64,000 nt of DNA from Ascidiaceihabitans sp039975415 (GCF_039975415.1 NZ_JBDWHD010000009.1), one strand, 5' to 3'. Shown: positions 50,660-60,011, counted from the first letter of the stretch. The notes: generated from the letters alone by a model not told the origin. Translations and numbers: made by a program.

Positions 50660-52474
50660 ATGAAGATACCCAACATCATACGATTTTTTCAAAATCTATG
50701 GATGCATCCGCGCAGAATTGGGCGGATTTCAGCGCCACACATCGCTTTGGTTGTGATGTCATTGACGCTTACGCTATCGGTTTGGCAGTTCTCGAAGGCC
50801 CAAATCGCGTCGCGGACACATGCACGTTTTGACACATCTGTCAGTCGTCTTGTCGATCTGATTGAAGACAGGATGAGCCTGCACGAAGATGCGCTTTGGG
50901 CTGGCGTTTCCACAATCGAATCACATGGCGGCGACATCTCGCGGGATCGTTGGCAAGCCTTTACAAAAACACTGCGGCTTGAAGAAAAATACCCCGGCAT
51001 CACGGGTATCGGGGTAATCCATTTCCTCAATGCAAATTCAGTAGGCGATTATTTGAAGACCCGGCGGTTGGAACGCGCTGCGTTTGACATTTTTCCGCAT
51101 CACGATCACCGCGACATCATGCCGATTTCCTTCATCGAACTGGAAGCAGAAAACACTGCTGCCCTTGGTTTGGATCTCGCCCATGAAACCAATCGCCGGA
51201 CTGCAGCAATCGCCAGCCGCGACACCGGAACCGCCCAAATTTCAGGGCCAATTGTGTTGGTGCAAGACAAAGCCCAAACGCCCGGATTCTTATTCTACGC
51301 GCCAGTATATCACGCCACAGAAGCAAATGACGGTGACGCCCGGCCCCTGGACGCGGTGGGGGCTGTCTACGCGCCCTTTGTCGTTCACAAATTGATTGAA
51401 GGATTGCTCGCCAAGGAACGGCGTCATGTCCATTTTAGTATCTCTGATAAAGACGTCACACTTTACGACGAACACTTAAACACCGATGCCGCAAATGATC
51501 CCGACCCGATGTTCGCCACTCAGGTCGCACTTCATATGTACGGGCGCGAATGGCTTTTGGACATGCGCAGCAATGCAGCATTTCGTCTCCAGAATTCTTA
51601 CGCGCAGCCCAGGATCATTCTGTTGGCTGGATTGACCATTGAAGGTCTCATCATTGTACTATTGATAATGATGTCGCGGGCCAATGCCTATTCGGAGCGC
51701 TACGCAGACAAGGTCACCGCGCAACTGAAGCTGCAAACCCAAGACCTCAAAAACACAAATCAAGAGTTAGAGCAGTTCGCGTATGTGGCATCGCACGATC
51801 TAAAAACACCTATTCGCGGCATTGCTGGCCTGACTGAAATGATACGGGAGGACCTTGAAGGATATTTTGCATCGCCTTCGAACAACCCCGAAGTGGGACA
51901 CAATCTGGATCGCATCATGGACCGCGTCGCACGAATGAATGCGCTGACACAGGGCATAATGGAGCTGTCGAAAACTGGGACCAATGCAGCCGATCAACCG
52001 AAGCTAGAGTTCCAAGAAGCTGTCGATGCTTTGGTGCTTGATTTCGAACTGGATCAAACCGCCATAAAGCTCAACACCCGTGTTTCCTCCATTGCGTTTG
52101 ATCCTTTCAATCTACGCCGCATTTTGGAAAACCTTATTGGAAATGCGATTAAATACCACGATGGGAAAAGACCGCTTTTGATCACATTAGAAGCTGTCCA
52201 AGCCGGCGATCGTTGTCGCATTTCGATACACGACAACGGCCCTGGAATCGATCCACGCTATCACACTCGTATTTTCAACATGTTTCAAACCCTGCGCCTG
52301 AATGGTGCGGCAGAAAGCACCGGCATCGGGCTGGCCATTGTGAAAAAGGCTGTAGAGCGACACGGGGGACGTATCACTGTGATATCTCCCCCCGAAGGCG
52401 GTGTTTTGTTTGCCTTTGATTGGCCCCTTTTCGGGTCCCCATCACCCACTCACCTCCAGAAAAAAGCGGCGTAA
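50660..52474 (+). CDS. CHASE-domain sensor histidine kinase
   Basis: The 604-aa protein has one N-terminal membrane helix (about 27-45), an extracytoplasmic CHASE domain (about 75-300: YPGITGIGVIHFL, RDIMPISFIELEAENTAALGLDLAHETNRRTAAI), a second helix (about 319-338) and a short coiled coil. The HisKA region follows with the phospho-His near residue 379 (YVASHDLKTPIRGIAGL). The ATPase has ENLIGNAIKYHDG, DNGPGIDP and TGIGLAIVKKAVERHGG. It senses a small periplasmic ligand, perhaps a cytokinin-like or other amphiphilic compound. A receiver gene follows directly. Confidence 0.93.
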   Translation: MKIPNIIRFFQNLWMHPRRIGRISAPHIALVVMSLTLTLSVWQFSKAQIASRTHARFDTSVSRLVDLIEDRMSLHEDALWAGVSTIESHGGDISRDRWQAFTKTLRLEEKYPGITGIGVIHFLNANSVGDYLKTRRLERAAFDIFPHHDHRDIMPISFIELEAENTAALGLDLAHETNRRTAAIASRDTGTAQISGPIVLVQDKAQTPGFLFYAPVYHATEANDGDARPLDAVGAVYAPFVVHKLIEGLLAKERRHVHFSISDKDVTLYDEHLNTDAANDPDPMFATQVALHMYGREWLLDMRSNAAFRLQNSYAQPRIILLAGLTIEGLIIVLLIMMSRANAYSERYADKVTAQLKLQTQDLKNTNQELEQFAYVASHDLKTPIRGIAGLTEMIREDLEGYFASPSNNPEVGHNLDRIMDRVARMNALTQGIMELSKTGTNAADQPKLEFQEAVDALVLDFELDQTAIKLNTRVSSIAFDPFNLRRILENLIGNAIKYHDGKRPLLITLEAVQAGDRCRISIHDNGPGIDPRYHTRIFNMFQTLRLNGAAESTGIGLAIVKKAVERHGGRITVISPPEGGVLFAFDWPLFGSPSPTHLQKKAA

Positions 52475-52945
52475 ATGCAGAATAAAATGAATATCTCGCT
52501 GGTGGATGATGACGACTTTGACGCTGAATTCCTACAACGCAGCCTTAAAAAGTCGGATTTTTTGGGTACTCTTACGCGCACCTGTAACGGGTTGGATGCT
52601 CTTGAGATTTTGAACAATCACTGCGCCCACGGCGAAACGGATCACCCATTTACTATCCTGTTGGACATCAACATGCCGCGTATGGACGGGCATGAATTTT
52701 TGACCGAGCTACGTCAAAATCAGGCAGTGGCAAATTCCCGTGTGATCGTTTTGACAACATCCGGCAGCGAAGCGGACATAGGCCGCGCATATGAAAAACA
52801 CGTTTTTGGATACATCGTCAAACCACACGGCATCAAGGAAATGGATAATGTAGTACAGGCCTTAACGGCCTTTTGGGATACCTGTAAACATCCCAAACAT
52901 CCGGTTTTGAACATACCGCACGTCCAAATTCACCCACTCCATTAA
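52475..52945 (+). CDS. Single-domain response regulator (Rcp1-like)
   Basis: The 156-aa receiver has acidic residues DDDDFDAEF near 11-18, phospho-acceptor Asp64 (LLDINMPRMDG), Thr94/95 and Lys116 (FGYIVKP). There is no output domain, only a short tail. The ATG directly abuts the kinase stop, so the pair is translated from one mRNA. It probably relays phosphate or regulates a partner protein, as Rcp1 does for cyanobacterial phytochromes. An ATG at 52487 is an alternative start. Confidence 0.93.
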   Translation: MQNKMNISLVDDDDFDAEFLQRSLKKSDFLGTLTRTCNGLDALEILNNHCAHGETDHPFTILLDINMPRMDGHEFLTELRQNQAVANSRVIVLTTSGSEADIGRAYEKHVFGYIVKPHGIKEMDNVVQALTAFWDTCKHPKHPVLNIPHVQIHPLH

Positions 52946-53060
52946 AGTAACCCACTTCATTAAAATGACCCAAAGAGGTCATCCTTTGAAATCGCAAGGA
53001 ATGCCCGCCTTTCAGATAAATCTGCAAAAAGAGCATACTTAAATATTGAACAAACAAATT

Positions 53061-53478
53061 GCGCGGAAGGCCTATAAGCCGGATTCTGTCATAAGCAGTT
53101 GCCTGCCCGAGACGACCATTCATCTTGAAACAGAGTTGCCCCTGCTTCTCTAGCTGCCAACCCGGACCTGCTGGGGCTAAAGCGGCCCCGAGGGCATGCC
53201 CTCGCGCGGTCCCTATTTGGCATTGCTCCCGGTGGGGCTTGCCGTGCCGGTCCGGTTGCCCGTCCCGCGGTGGGCTCTTACCCCACCGTTTCACCCTGAC
53301 CCTGCGTGTGATATCGGTTGCCCGATCCGCGCACAGGGCGGTTTGTTTTCTGTGGCGCTGTCCCTAGGGTTACCCCCGCCGGGCGTTACCCGGCACCGTT
53401 GCTTTGTGGAGTCCGGACTTTCCTCTTACCCCTGTGTTCGCAAGAACCAAGTCTAAGCGGCCGTCCAGCCTTCCGCGC
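53061..53478 (-). ncRNA. rnpB: RNase P RNA, class A
   Basis: The minus strand shows the 5' block GGAAAGTCCGGACTCCAC (about 53429-53412) and the 3' block GACAGAATCCGGCTTATAGG (about 53092-53070), both diagnostic for bacterial RNase P RNA. The ends GCGCGGAAGGC (5') and GCCTTCCGCGC (3') pair perfectly as helix P1, which sets the borders at 53478 and 53061. The catalytic RNA removes tRNA 5' leaders. The open frames across it are artefacts. Confidence 0.97.
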
Positions 53479-53567
53479 AGGGTTGCTTGTGGCGGGTGAC
53501 GTCCAACGCGTCAATGGGCTTTTGTTGGGGGTTAAGTACGACGGCGACAACAGACGATGGCAGGACC

Positions 53568-54206
53568 TTAAAGAAAACCCTTTGTCCTTGGATCCGTACC
53601 CCATCGTAGCTGAACAGCAACGGCCCTATCGGCGTCAGACGCCGGTGCGGTATAGCCTGCGTCGGCTGCCGTTTTTCCAGCAGGTAGTGTTGCCGCAAGA
53701 CCCTGTCGTGCCAAACGTGCCCAATCAAAATGAGCCCCGGGGTCAAACTTGCGGCCCGGCGCCATATCGGAATGTCCAATAACCCCTTCCGGCCCGATCC
53801 CCCATCGATCAAGAATGCGCGGCAACAGCCATTCCAGGCTGGCCATTTGCGGCTCTGCAAACGGGTATGTGCCACCATTGTCCAACTCAATTCCGATGGA
53901 ACGTGAATTGACATCGTCTTGCCCGTGCCATTCGCCCGCACCAGCATGCCAGGCGCGCATTTCTTCGTCCACAAGCTGCGTAATCTCACCTCTGCGCCCA
54001 ATCACATAGTGGGCAGAGACTTCGGCCGCCGGATCACACAGCCGCTCAATTGCCGCCTCGGCCGAGGCCATCGCAGTGTAATGCACAACCACAAGCGAGG
54101 GCCGCAACCCATTCCGGCGCGGTCCACAATTCGGTGAAGGGTGTTGATGAATATACAGGCTTAACCGCCTGATGCCGCACGGTATGGCGTCGGATCCCAA
54201 CGGCAC
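53568..54206 (-). CDS. N-acetylmuramoyl-L-alanine amidase (AmpD/AmiD type)
   Basis: The 212-aa frame has an amidase_2 domain: PSLVVVHYTAMASAEAAIERLCDP (zinc His), SAHYVIGRRGEITQLVDEEMRAWHAGAGEW, SIGIELDNGG, IGHSDMAPGRKFDPGAHFDW (zinc His and catalytic Lys/Asp). It cuts the amide bond of muropeptides. The first ATG at 54206 lies 46 nt inside the excalibur gene. A rare start near the SLYIHQHPSPN segment is possible. It shows no signal peptide, so a cytosolic muropeptide recycling role like AmpD is plausible. Confidence 0.88.
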   Translation of the reverse strand: MPLGSDAIPCGIRRLSLYIHQHPSPNCGPRRNGLRPSLVVVHYTAMASAEAAIERLCDPAAEVSAHYVIGRRGEITQLVDEEMRAWHAGAGEWHGQDDVNSRSIGIELDNGGTYPFAEPQMASLEWLLPRILDRWGIGPEGVIGHSDMAPGRKFDPGAHFDWARLARQGLAATLPAGKTAADAGYTAPASDADRAVAVQLRWGTDPRTKGFL

Positions 54207-54955
54207 GCGTAGCCATCCCCGTCCGGATCAAGACCTTTACGATCTTTTTCGGGGCCTCCTCGGGCCAGAAAATCAATCTGCGCCTCATCCGCGGAACGGT
54301 AAACCGCACAGTTCTTTTCGAACTTGTTGGCTGCGTTGAACCCCAGGCGTCGGTACAATTGCGTGCCTTTGGGGTGCTTGTTTTGCAACGCATAGGCCAC
54401 GACATTTGGCTGATTGCCACCTTCACGGCTGGGCAAAGCGGTGGGCTGCACCACGGTATATTGCGCACGATTGGCTGCAATTCTTGCCTTGTCGCTTTCG
54501 ATGGACTGTCGGGACGATACGGCCCCAAAATCGTTTTCGTCTGAAATTCCCGGGTTGTTCACCAAGGTTGGTGCAGCATTGGCCGGGCTGGCATTCACCA
54601 CCCCTGCGCCGGAATTCAGTGATGCAGCCCTTGCGTTTTCAACATCATTCGCGTTGGCCGCAGCCGTCGCAGGAGAGCTATTGTTCAATGCGCTTTCGGC
54701 TGTCGCAATCACCGGATCGGCTGCCGGTCGCGGAGCAGGCGCTGGCGCGGCACCGGCTGTAGGCAAAGCGGATGATTGCACGGGGGCGGCAGCAGGCACC
54801 TGCTGTTGTGTCACTTGCTGTTTGGCCTGTGTCGACGTGTCAAAACCCACACCGCGACCAGGAACACCAGGTTGCGCCCCGCTGTCGGGAACAGCAGGTT
54901 GGCACGCCGCCAAAGCGCCCAGCGCTCCTGCGATCAGGATCAGTTTTGGTATCAT
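54161..54955 (-). CDS. Lipoprotein with excalibur calcium-binding domain
   Basis: The 264-aa protein has a lipobox LAAC (Cys18) after a short hydrophobic signal. A long Ala/Pro/Gln-rich low-complexity region (residues about 20-130) follows, then an ordered part with NRAQYTVVQPTALPSREGG and FNAANKFEKNCAVYRSADEAQ. An excalibur motif ends the chain (GLDPDGDGYACRWDPTPYR; DxDxDG Ca2+ loop plus Cys). It is probably tethered to the outer membrane and spans toward the wall. The downstream amidase gene overlaps it by 46 nt, which fits a joint cell-wall role. Confidence 0.85.
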   Translation of the reverse strand: MIPKLILIAGALGALAACQPAVPDSGAQPGVPGRGVGFDTSTQAKQQVTQQQVPAAAPVQSSALPTAGAAPAPAPRPAADPVIATAESALNNSSPATAAANANDVENARAASLNSGAGVVNASPANAAPTLVNNPGISDENDFGAVSSRQSIESDKARIAANRAQYTVVQPTALPSREGGNQPNVVAYALQNKHPKGTQLYRRLGFNAANKFEKNCAVYRSADEAQIDFLARGGPEKDRKGLDPDGDGYACRWDPTPYRAASGG

Positions 54956-55012
54956 ATTTGCCTCCGCCCGCCTTTGGACGGTGCGCTTATTTACGATGCT
55001 CTTTTGCGTCGT

Positions 55013-56494
55013 TTACCACCATTTAGACGGTTTGGCTACAAAACCAGCCGCTTTCTCCAACGCATAGGCGGAAGACAGCAAATCGCCCTCTTCCCATGGG
55101 CGTCCGATCAATTGCAGGCCCAACGGCAAACCCTGGGCATCCAAACCCGCAGGCACAGCCACACCGGGCAATCCGGCCATGTTCACTGTCACTGTAAAGA
55201 CATCGTTGAGGTACATTTGCACAGGATCAACATCCGTCATTTCACCCAATCCAAACGCTGCAGAGGGCGTGGCCGGTGTCAAAATGGCGTCCACACCGGC
55301 GGCGAACACGTCTTCAAAGTCTTTCTTGATCAGCGTGCGCACACGCCGCGCCCGGTTGTAGTAAGCGTCATAAAACCCGGCCGACAACACGTAAGTCCCG
55401 ATCATGACCCGGCGCTGCACTTCGGATCCGAAGCCTTCCGCGCGGGTTTTTTCGTACATTTCGGTGATCCCGTCGCCCGCATCCAAAGTCGCACGGTGCC
55501 CGTAGCGCACCCCGTCGTAGCGCGCCAAATTGGACGATGCCTCGGCCGGGGCGATCACGTAATAGGCAGGCAAAGCATATTTGGTGTGCGGCAAAGAAAT
55601 GTCCACGATCTCTGCGCCCGCATCTTTCAACATGGCCGCGCCATTTTCCCAAAGTTTCTCGATTTCGGCGGGCATGCCTTCCATCCGGTATTCTTTAGGG
55701 ATGCCGATTTTCTTGCCGCGAATATCGCCTGTCATCAGCGCCTCAAAGTTGGGCACTGGCAAATCCATACTGGTGCTGTCTTTGGCATCGTGGCCGCACA
55801 TGGTTTCCAGCATTATTGCCGCATCACGGACAGATTTTGTCATGGGGCCTGCCTGATCCAAAGACGACGCAAACGCCACAACACCCCAACGCGAACACCG
55901 GCCATATGTGGGCTTGATGCCGACGGTGCCTGTAAATGCAGCAGGCTGGCGAATAGAACCACCCGTGTCGGTGCCGGTTGCTGCCAAACATAGATCCGCC
56001 GCAACAGCAGAGGCCGATCCACCCGAAGACCCACCGGGCGTCAGCTGGCGATCATCGACTTTCCACGGGTTGACCGCGTTGCCGTACACAGATGTTTCAT
56101 TGGAGGACCCCATTGCGAATTCATCCATGTTGAGCTTGCCCAACATAACAGCGCCTGCATTGAACAAGTTCGATGTGATGGTGGATTCGTATTGCGGCAA
56201 GAAGCCTTCCAAGATGCGTGACCCCGCCTGGGACGGCACGTCTTTGGTGCAAAACAAATCCTTGATGCCCAAAGGCAGGCCACACATGTCTGGCGCGTCA
56301 CCGGCTTTGATGCGGGCGTCTGCAGCTGTGGCCTGATCCATGGCCAGCTCTGGCGTGTGGTGGACAAAGGCGTTCAAGGCCCCTGCCCCTTCGATTGCTT
56401 TCAGACAGCTTTCGGTCAATTCGCGCGACGTGGTTTCGCCTTTGCGCAAAGCGTCACGGGCTTGCGCCAAACCCAATGTGTTCAGTTCAGTCAT
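55013..56494 (-). CDS. gatA: Asp/Glu-tRNA amidotransferase subunit A
   Basis: The 493-aa amidase-signature protein has the catalytic Lys in GIKDLFCTKDV and the Ser-cisSer pair in TPGGSSGGSASAVAADLCLAATGTDTGGSIRQPAAFTG. The C-terminal LPGVAVPAGLDAQGLPLGLQLIG block is typical. GatA frees ammonia from glutamine for the GatB step, giving Gln-tRNA(Gln) or Asn-tRNA(Asn). It follows gatC with a one-base stop/start overlap; gatB is not in the window. Confidence 0.97.
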   Translation of the reverse strand: MTELNTLGLAQARDALRKGETTSRELTESCLKAIEGAGALNAFVHHTPELAMDQATAADARIKAGDAPDMCGLPLGIKDLFCTKDVPSQAGSRILEGFLPQYESTITSNLFNAGAVMLGKLNMDEFAMGSSNETSVYGNAVNPWKVDDRQLTPGGSSGGSASAVAADLCLAATGTDTGGSIRQPAAFTGTVGIKPTYGRCSRWGVVAFASSLDQAGPMTKSVRDAAIMLETMCGHDAKDSTSMDLPVPNFEALMTGDIRGKKIGIPKEYRMEGMPAEIEKLWENGAAMLKDAGAEIVDISLPHTKYALPAYYVIAPAEASSNLARYDGVRYGHRATLDAGDGITEMYEKTRAEGFGSEVQRRVMIGTYVLSAGFYDAYYNRARRVRTLIKKDFEDVFAAGVDAILTPATPSAAFGLGEMTDVDPVQMYLNDVFTVTVNMAGLPGVAVPAGLDAQGLPLGLQLIGRPWEEGDLLSSAYALEKAAGFVAKPSKWW

Positions 56495-56781
56495 TATTCC
56501 ACCACCTTGGGCACAGCAAAGAATCCCTCACGCGCGTCGGGCGCGTTTTTCAAAACAGCTTCCGGCTGGTTGCCGTCTGTCACCACGTCTTCGCGGCGTT
56601 TCAAACGCTGGGGCGTCACAGAGGTCATAGGTTCGACCCCTTCCACATCCACTTCATTGAGCTGTTCGATAAAGCCCAAAATTGTGTTAAATTCTTCGGC
56701 CAAGGCAGGAAGAGCATCTTCTTCTACCTTGATGCGTGCAAGCTTGGCGACACGCGCGGCTGTGCTTTGGTCAATCGACAT
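56494..56781 (-). CDS. gatC: Asp/Glu-tRNA amidotransferase subunit C
   Basis: The 95-aa protein reads MSIDQSTAARVAKLARIKV, then ALAEEFNTILGFIEQLNEVDVEGVEPMTSV and the tail REDVVTDGNQPEAVLKNAPDAREGFFAVPKVVE, a full GatC. A GAGG site lies before this ATG; the longer open frame to 56880 overlaps nothing useful. It is a structural strap that holds GatA and GatB together. Its stop overlaps the gatA start by one base. Confidence 0.97.
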   Translation of the reverse strand: MSIDQSTAARVAKLARIKVEEDALPALAEEFNTILGFIEQLNEVDVEGVEPMTSVTPQRLKRREDVVTDGNQPEAVLKNAPDAREGFFAVPKVVE

Positions 56782-56894
56782 GGGAACCTCATTTGTTGGT
56801 TTCCGTTTACCGCTCTGATCGCCCACTCGCAAGGTCTTGTGGGCGGGTTTGATTGCAGGCAGAGTTTGCCACAGACACAAAGAAAGGCCGGTCC

Positions 56895-57305
56895 ATGAAA
56901 CTTACCCTGCATCACGTCAGCTTCAGTTCTGAAAACGTCAGCCGTCTGGACACTTTTTACCGTGATGTTTTGCAATTGGACGCGGTCACCCAAGACATTC
57001 CGAAACAAGAAAAAAACAAAGGCTATGCAGGGCAATTGGCGTTTCGCACCGATGGCGCCGTGCAAACCCACATCGCGCAAAAGGATTTGACCGTCGGCTT
57101 TAAAACAGGTCATGCCGTCAATCCGGTCGAACGCGGTCACATTGCCTACCGCACCGACGACATTGAAGCCTTCAAGGCGCATCTGGATGCACAAGATATA
57201 CCCTATTCAGATTGGGGGCACACCGCCGCTGCGGAATGGCATCAGGTTTTTTTCTACGACCCTGACGGCAACGTCATTGAAGTGCATCAAGCCAAAGACA
57301 GCTGA
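56895..57305 (+). CDS. Glyoxalase/VOC-family protein
   Basis: The 136-aa single-module VOC protein has MKLTLHHVSFSSENVSRLDTFYRDVLQL at the start, HIAYRTDDIEAFKAHLDAQDIPYSDW in the middle and QVFFYDPDGNVIEVHQ at the end, with His and Glu metal ligands. A GAAAGG site lies before the ATG. The likely fold dimer could act as a lyase, dioxygenase or fosfomycin-type enzyme; the substrate is unknown. It lies divergent from gatC and convergent with tadA. Confidence 0.88.
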   Translation: MKLTLHHVSFSSENVSRLDTFYRDVLQLDAVTQDIPKQEKNKGYAGQLAFRTDGAVQTHIAQKDLTVGFKTGHAVNPVERGHIAYRTDDIEAFKAHLDAQDIPYSDWGHTAAAEWHQVFFYDPDGNVIEVHQAKDS

Positions 57306-57317
57306 CAAAACATTGGC

Positions 57318-57776
57318 TTAGCGACCTTCGCGCTTGGCTTGGAAAAACGCCCTAAGCAAAGTGGCAGATGCCTGCGCCCCGATTCCGTCGTAAATCTCAG
57401 GCGCGTGGTGGCATTGCGCGTGGGAAAACACCTTTGCGCCCACACCCACGCCCCCGGATTTAGGATCATCCGCCCCGAAGTACAGCCGCGCAATGCGGGC
57501 GTTGGAAATAGCCGCCGCACACATCGGGCAAGGTTCCAACGTGACGTATAGGTCGTGTCCCGCCAATCTGTCTGTGCCTGCCGCAACGCATGCGGACCGG
57601 ATCGCCAAAATCTCAGCATGCGCCGTTGGGTCGTGCAATTCGCGTGTCCGGTTGCCCGCCTGCGCCACCACCTGCCCTGATGTGTCCACGACAACAGCGC
57701 CCACAGGCACTTCACCGCGCGCAGCGGCCGCTTTGGCTTCTTCCAAAGCAATATCCATGAACGATGTGAATGTCAT
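57318..57776 (-). CDS. tadA: tRNA-specific adenosine deaminase
   Basis: The 152-aa deaminase has the zinc motifs PTAHAEILAIRSA and LEPCPMCAAAISNARIARLYFGADDPKSGG. This spacing and the SGGVGV loop fit TadA, which makes inosine 34 in tRNA-Arg(ACG). I chose the ATG at 57776 with a GGAAGG site; the frame is open upstream through the rluB-side region, which is not coding for this protein. It is divergent from the rluB-type gene. Confidence 0.94.
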   Translation of the reverse strand: MTFTSFMDIALEEAKAAAARGEVPVGAVVVDTSGQVVAQAGNRTRELHDPTAHAEILAIRSACVAAGTDRLAGHDLYVTLEPCPMCAAAISNARIARLYFGADDPKSGGVGVGAKVFSHAQCHHAPEIYDGIGAQASATLLRAFFQAKREGR

Positions 57777-57840
57777 TGTGTTACCCTTCCTCCAAACAGT
57801 GCGCTTTCGCAAGGTGCGCGGATAGGATAGAGGCGGCGTC

Positions 57841-58875
57841 ATGACACAAGATACCCCATCCCAGCCGCCCAAAGGCGACCGCATCGCAAAAGTTCTGGCC
57901 CGCGCAGGTGTGGCCAGCCGCCGCGACGCCGAAAAGATCATTGAAGCAGGCCGCGTCGCCGTCAATGGCACCGTGCTGGACCGCGCCGCCTACAATGTAC
58001 GCCCCGACGACACGATCACCGTCGACGGCAAACCCATAGCGGACGCCGAACCTGCCCGGATGTGGCTGTATCACAAGCCCGCCGGTTTGGTGACAACCAA
58101 CCGCGACGAAAAAGACCGCGAGACAATCTTTGATCACATGCCCGAGGATCTGCCCCGCGTGATGTCCGTGGGCCGGCTGGACATCAATTCCGAAGGGCTT
58201 TTGTTGCTGACCAACGATGGCGGCATCAAACGCAAGCTTGAATTGCCTTCTACAGGCTGGCTGCGGCGCTACCGCGTGCGCGTCAACGGCCGCCCCACCG
58301 AAGATACCTTTACCCCATTGCGCAAAGGTATCGTCGTTGAAGGCGAAAAGTTCCAACCCATGCAAGTGTCGCTGGATCGCCAGCAAGGCGCAAATGCGTG
58401 GCTGACCGTGGGACTGCGCGAAGGCAAAAACCGCGAAATCCGCCGTGCTATGCAAGACATTGGCCTGACCGTAAACCGTTTGATCCGCATCAGCTATGGC
58501 CCTTTCCAGCTGGGTGACCTGAAACAAGGCGAAGTCGAAGAACTGCGCCGAAAAGTCATGCGTGATCAATTGGGCATGGAAGCCGAAGACCCCGTGGGCA
58601 CAGCCAAGAAAAAAGAGGTTAAGCGCCCCGATCGCAAATACGCTGCCTCACGCAAGCCCTCCGAACAGGGCCGCACCCGCGACCGTGCGCGTGCCGAATA
58701 CGCCCGTGAAAAAGCCGAAGGGTCAGGGGGGCGCCCAACTGCAACGGGGCCGAAATCAGGTGCCAAATCAGGCGCGAAGTTCGGGGCAAAGCCGTCAGGC
58801 AAACCTGCGCCCAAGTCGCGACAACGTCCGCAGGGCAAGCCAGGTGCCAAGCCGCAGGGCAAACCAAAAAGATAA
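57841..58875 (+). CDS. rluB: Pseudouridine synthase, RluB/RsuA family
   Basis: The 344-aa protein has an S4 domain (about 15-60: DRIAKVLARAGVASRRDAEKIIEAGRVAVNG) and a catalytic domain with the Asp in SVGRLDINSEGLLLLTNDGG. A long basic tail follows, rich in repeats such as GAKSGAKFGAKPSGKPAPKS (about 290-344). It modifies 23S rRNA, most likely position 2605 as in RluB. The tail is common in alphaproteobacterial copies and probably binds RNA. Confidence 0.92.
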   Translation: MTQDTPSQPPKGDRIAKVLARAGVASRRDAEKIIEAGRVAVNGTVLDRAAYNVRPDDTITVDGKPIADAEPARMWLYHKPAGLVTTNRDEKDRETIFDHMPEDLPRVMSVGRLDINSEGLLLLTNDGGIKRKLELPSTGWLRRYRVRVNGRPTEDTFTPLRKGIVVEGEKFQPMQVSLDRQQGANAWLTVGLREGKNREIRRAMQDIGLTVNRLIRISYGPFQLGDLKQGEVEELRRKVMRDQLGMEAEDPVGTAKKKEVKRPDRKYAASRKPSEQGRTRDRARAEYAREKAEGSGGRPTATGPKSGAKSGAKFGAKPSGKPAPKSRQRPQGKPGAKPQGKPKR

Positions 58876-59028
58876 ACGCCATCCACAGGGGCGCCCCCGA
58901 AACACAGCGTGTTTTCCGCAAAAAGAGTGCAACCTTGCAGCACCTTGCGCAGTTTTCCCCCTTGCATGGGCTGTTGATTGTTACAAAGCTGCGCTACATG
59001 CGTGGAAATTCTGTTTTGGGGGACGGCT

Positions 59029-59859
59029 ATGCTTGACTATGTGGCGCAACTGGCGACGTTAGAAAATCTTGGAAATCTGTTGATGCTTTGCTTTTTGCAA
59101 GCGGTTCTGGGTTTCGACAATCTGTTATACATTTCAATCGAAAGCCAGCGCGCCCCTGTGGCCCAACAAGCCGCCGTGCGCAGATGGGGTATTTTGATTG
59201 CTGTCGCTCTGCGTGTGATCTTGTTGTTTGTCATGATCCGCTTGATCGACGCAATGGCAGAACCCTTTTACATTTTCGATTGGACCGGCGTTCTTGAAGG
59301 TGGCGTGAACTTTGCGACTTTGGTCTTCGTCATCGGCGGCATTTTCATCATGTACACGGCCGTGAAAGAAATCGGACATATGCTGACCATTCACCAGCTC
59401 GACACAGATGTCGAACAAAAATCGGGCAAATCAGCGACACAGGTTGTGATGCTTATCGTGTTGATGAACCTGATCTTCTCTTTTGATTCTGTTTTGTCTG
59501 CCATCGCCATCACAGATGTGTTCCCAATTCTGGCGACTGCAATTTTGTTGTCCGGCCTTGCCATGTTGCTGTTGGCAGACGGGGTGACACGCTTTTTGGA
59601 AAAGAACCGCATGTATGAGGTGTTAGGCCTGTTCATCTTGCTGATCGTCGGTGTTGTTCTTTTGGGTGAAGCGGGTCAAGCCGCAGCGCATGCGATGCAT
59701 GATGACAGTCTGGCTCTGAAAGTCGGCGGCTACGAAGTTATTCCGATGTCCAAGACCACCTTCTACTTTTCCGTTTTGGTTCTTGTTGCGGTCGAAGTCA
59801 TTCAATCGGGCTACACCCGCAAGCTGAATGCGGAACGCCGCACAGGTGCCAAACACTGA
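59029..59859 (+). CDS. TerC-family membrane protein
   Basis: The 276-aa protein has about seven predicted helices. The two TerC acidic motifs are LQAVLGFDNLLYISIES and LIFSFDSVLSAIAITD, both with Asp in a helix, typical for metal-ion handling. Others are YTAVKEIGHML and LLADGVTRFLEKN. I chose the ATG at 59029 with GGGGGACG before it; an upstream ATG at 58978 is possible. Recent work on the family suggests Mn2+ export. It opens the XpaC-TelA block. Confidence 0.92.
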   Translation: MLDYVAQLATLENLGNLLMLCFLQAVLGFDNLLYISIESQRAPVAQQAAVRRWGILIAVALRVILLFVMIRLIDAMAEPFYIFDWTGVLEGGVNFATLVFVIGGIFIMYTAVKEIGHMLTIHQLDTDVEQKSGKSATQVVMLIVLMNLIFSFDSVLSAIAITDVFPILATAILLSGLAMLLLADGVTRFLEKNRMYEVLGLFILLIVGVVLLGEAGQAAAHAMHDDSLALKVGGYEVIPMSKTTFYFSVLVLVAVEVIQSGYTRKLNAERRTGAKH

Positions 59860-59921
59860 ACCGCAGCAGTTATCTGGCAAAAATGGTTAAGACGCCCTAA
59901 GCTGTGCATAAAGGGAAGCAA

Positions 59922-60011
59922 ATGACACCAAATACCTTTCAAAAGATCGCATATGCCGCGTTGATCGTCCTGATGTTTGGGGTGACAACGGGCTGGCTTG
60001 GAGGACTTTGA
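59922..60011 (+). CDS. 29-aa membrane peptide
   Basis: The peptide begins MTPNTFQKIAYAALIVLMFG and ends with a VTTGWLGGL tail, one membrane helix with a short polar head. A GGGAAG site lies 5 nt before the ATG. It starts 62 nt after terC and ends 3 nt before the XpaC gene start, so translation coupling is likely. I do not know it; it was too short for the supplied frame list. Confidence 0.7.
   Translation: MTPNTFQKIAYAALIVLMFGVTTGWLGGL

Noticed and set aside
53125..53782. Open frames across 53.1-53.8 kb on both strands
   Set aside because: They overlap the RNase P RNA gene and part of the amidase gene; the RNA signature blocks and P1 pairing explain the sequence.
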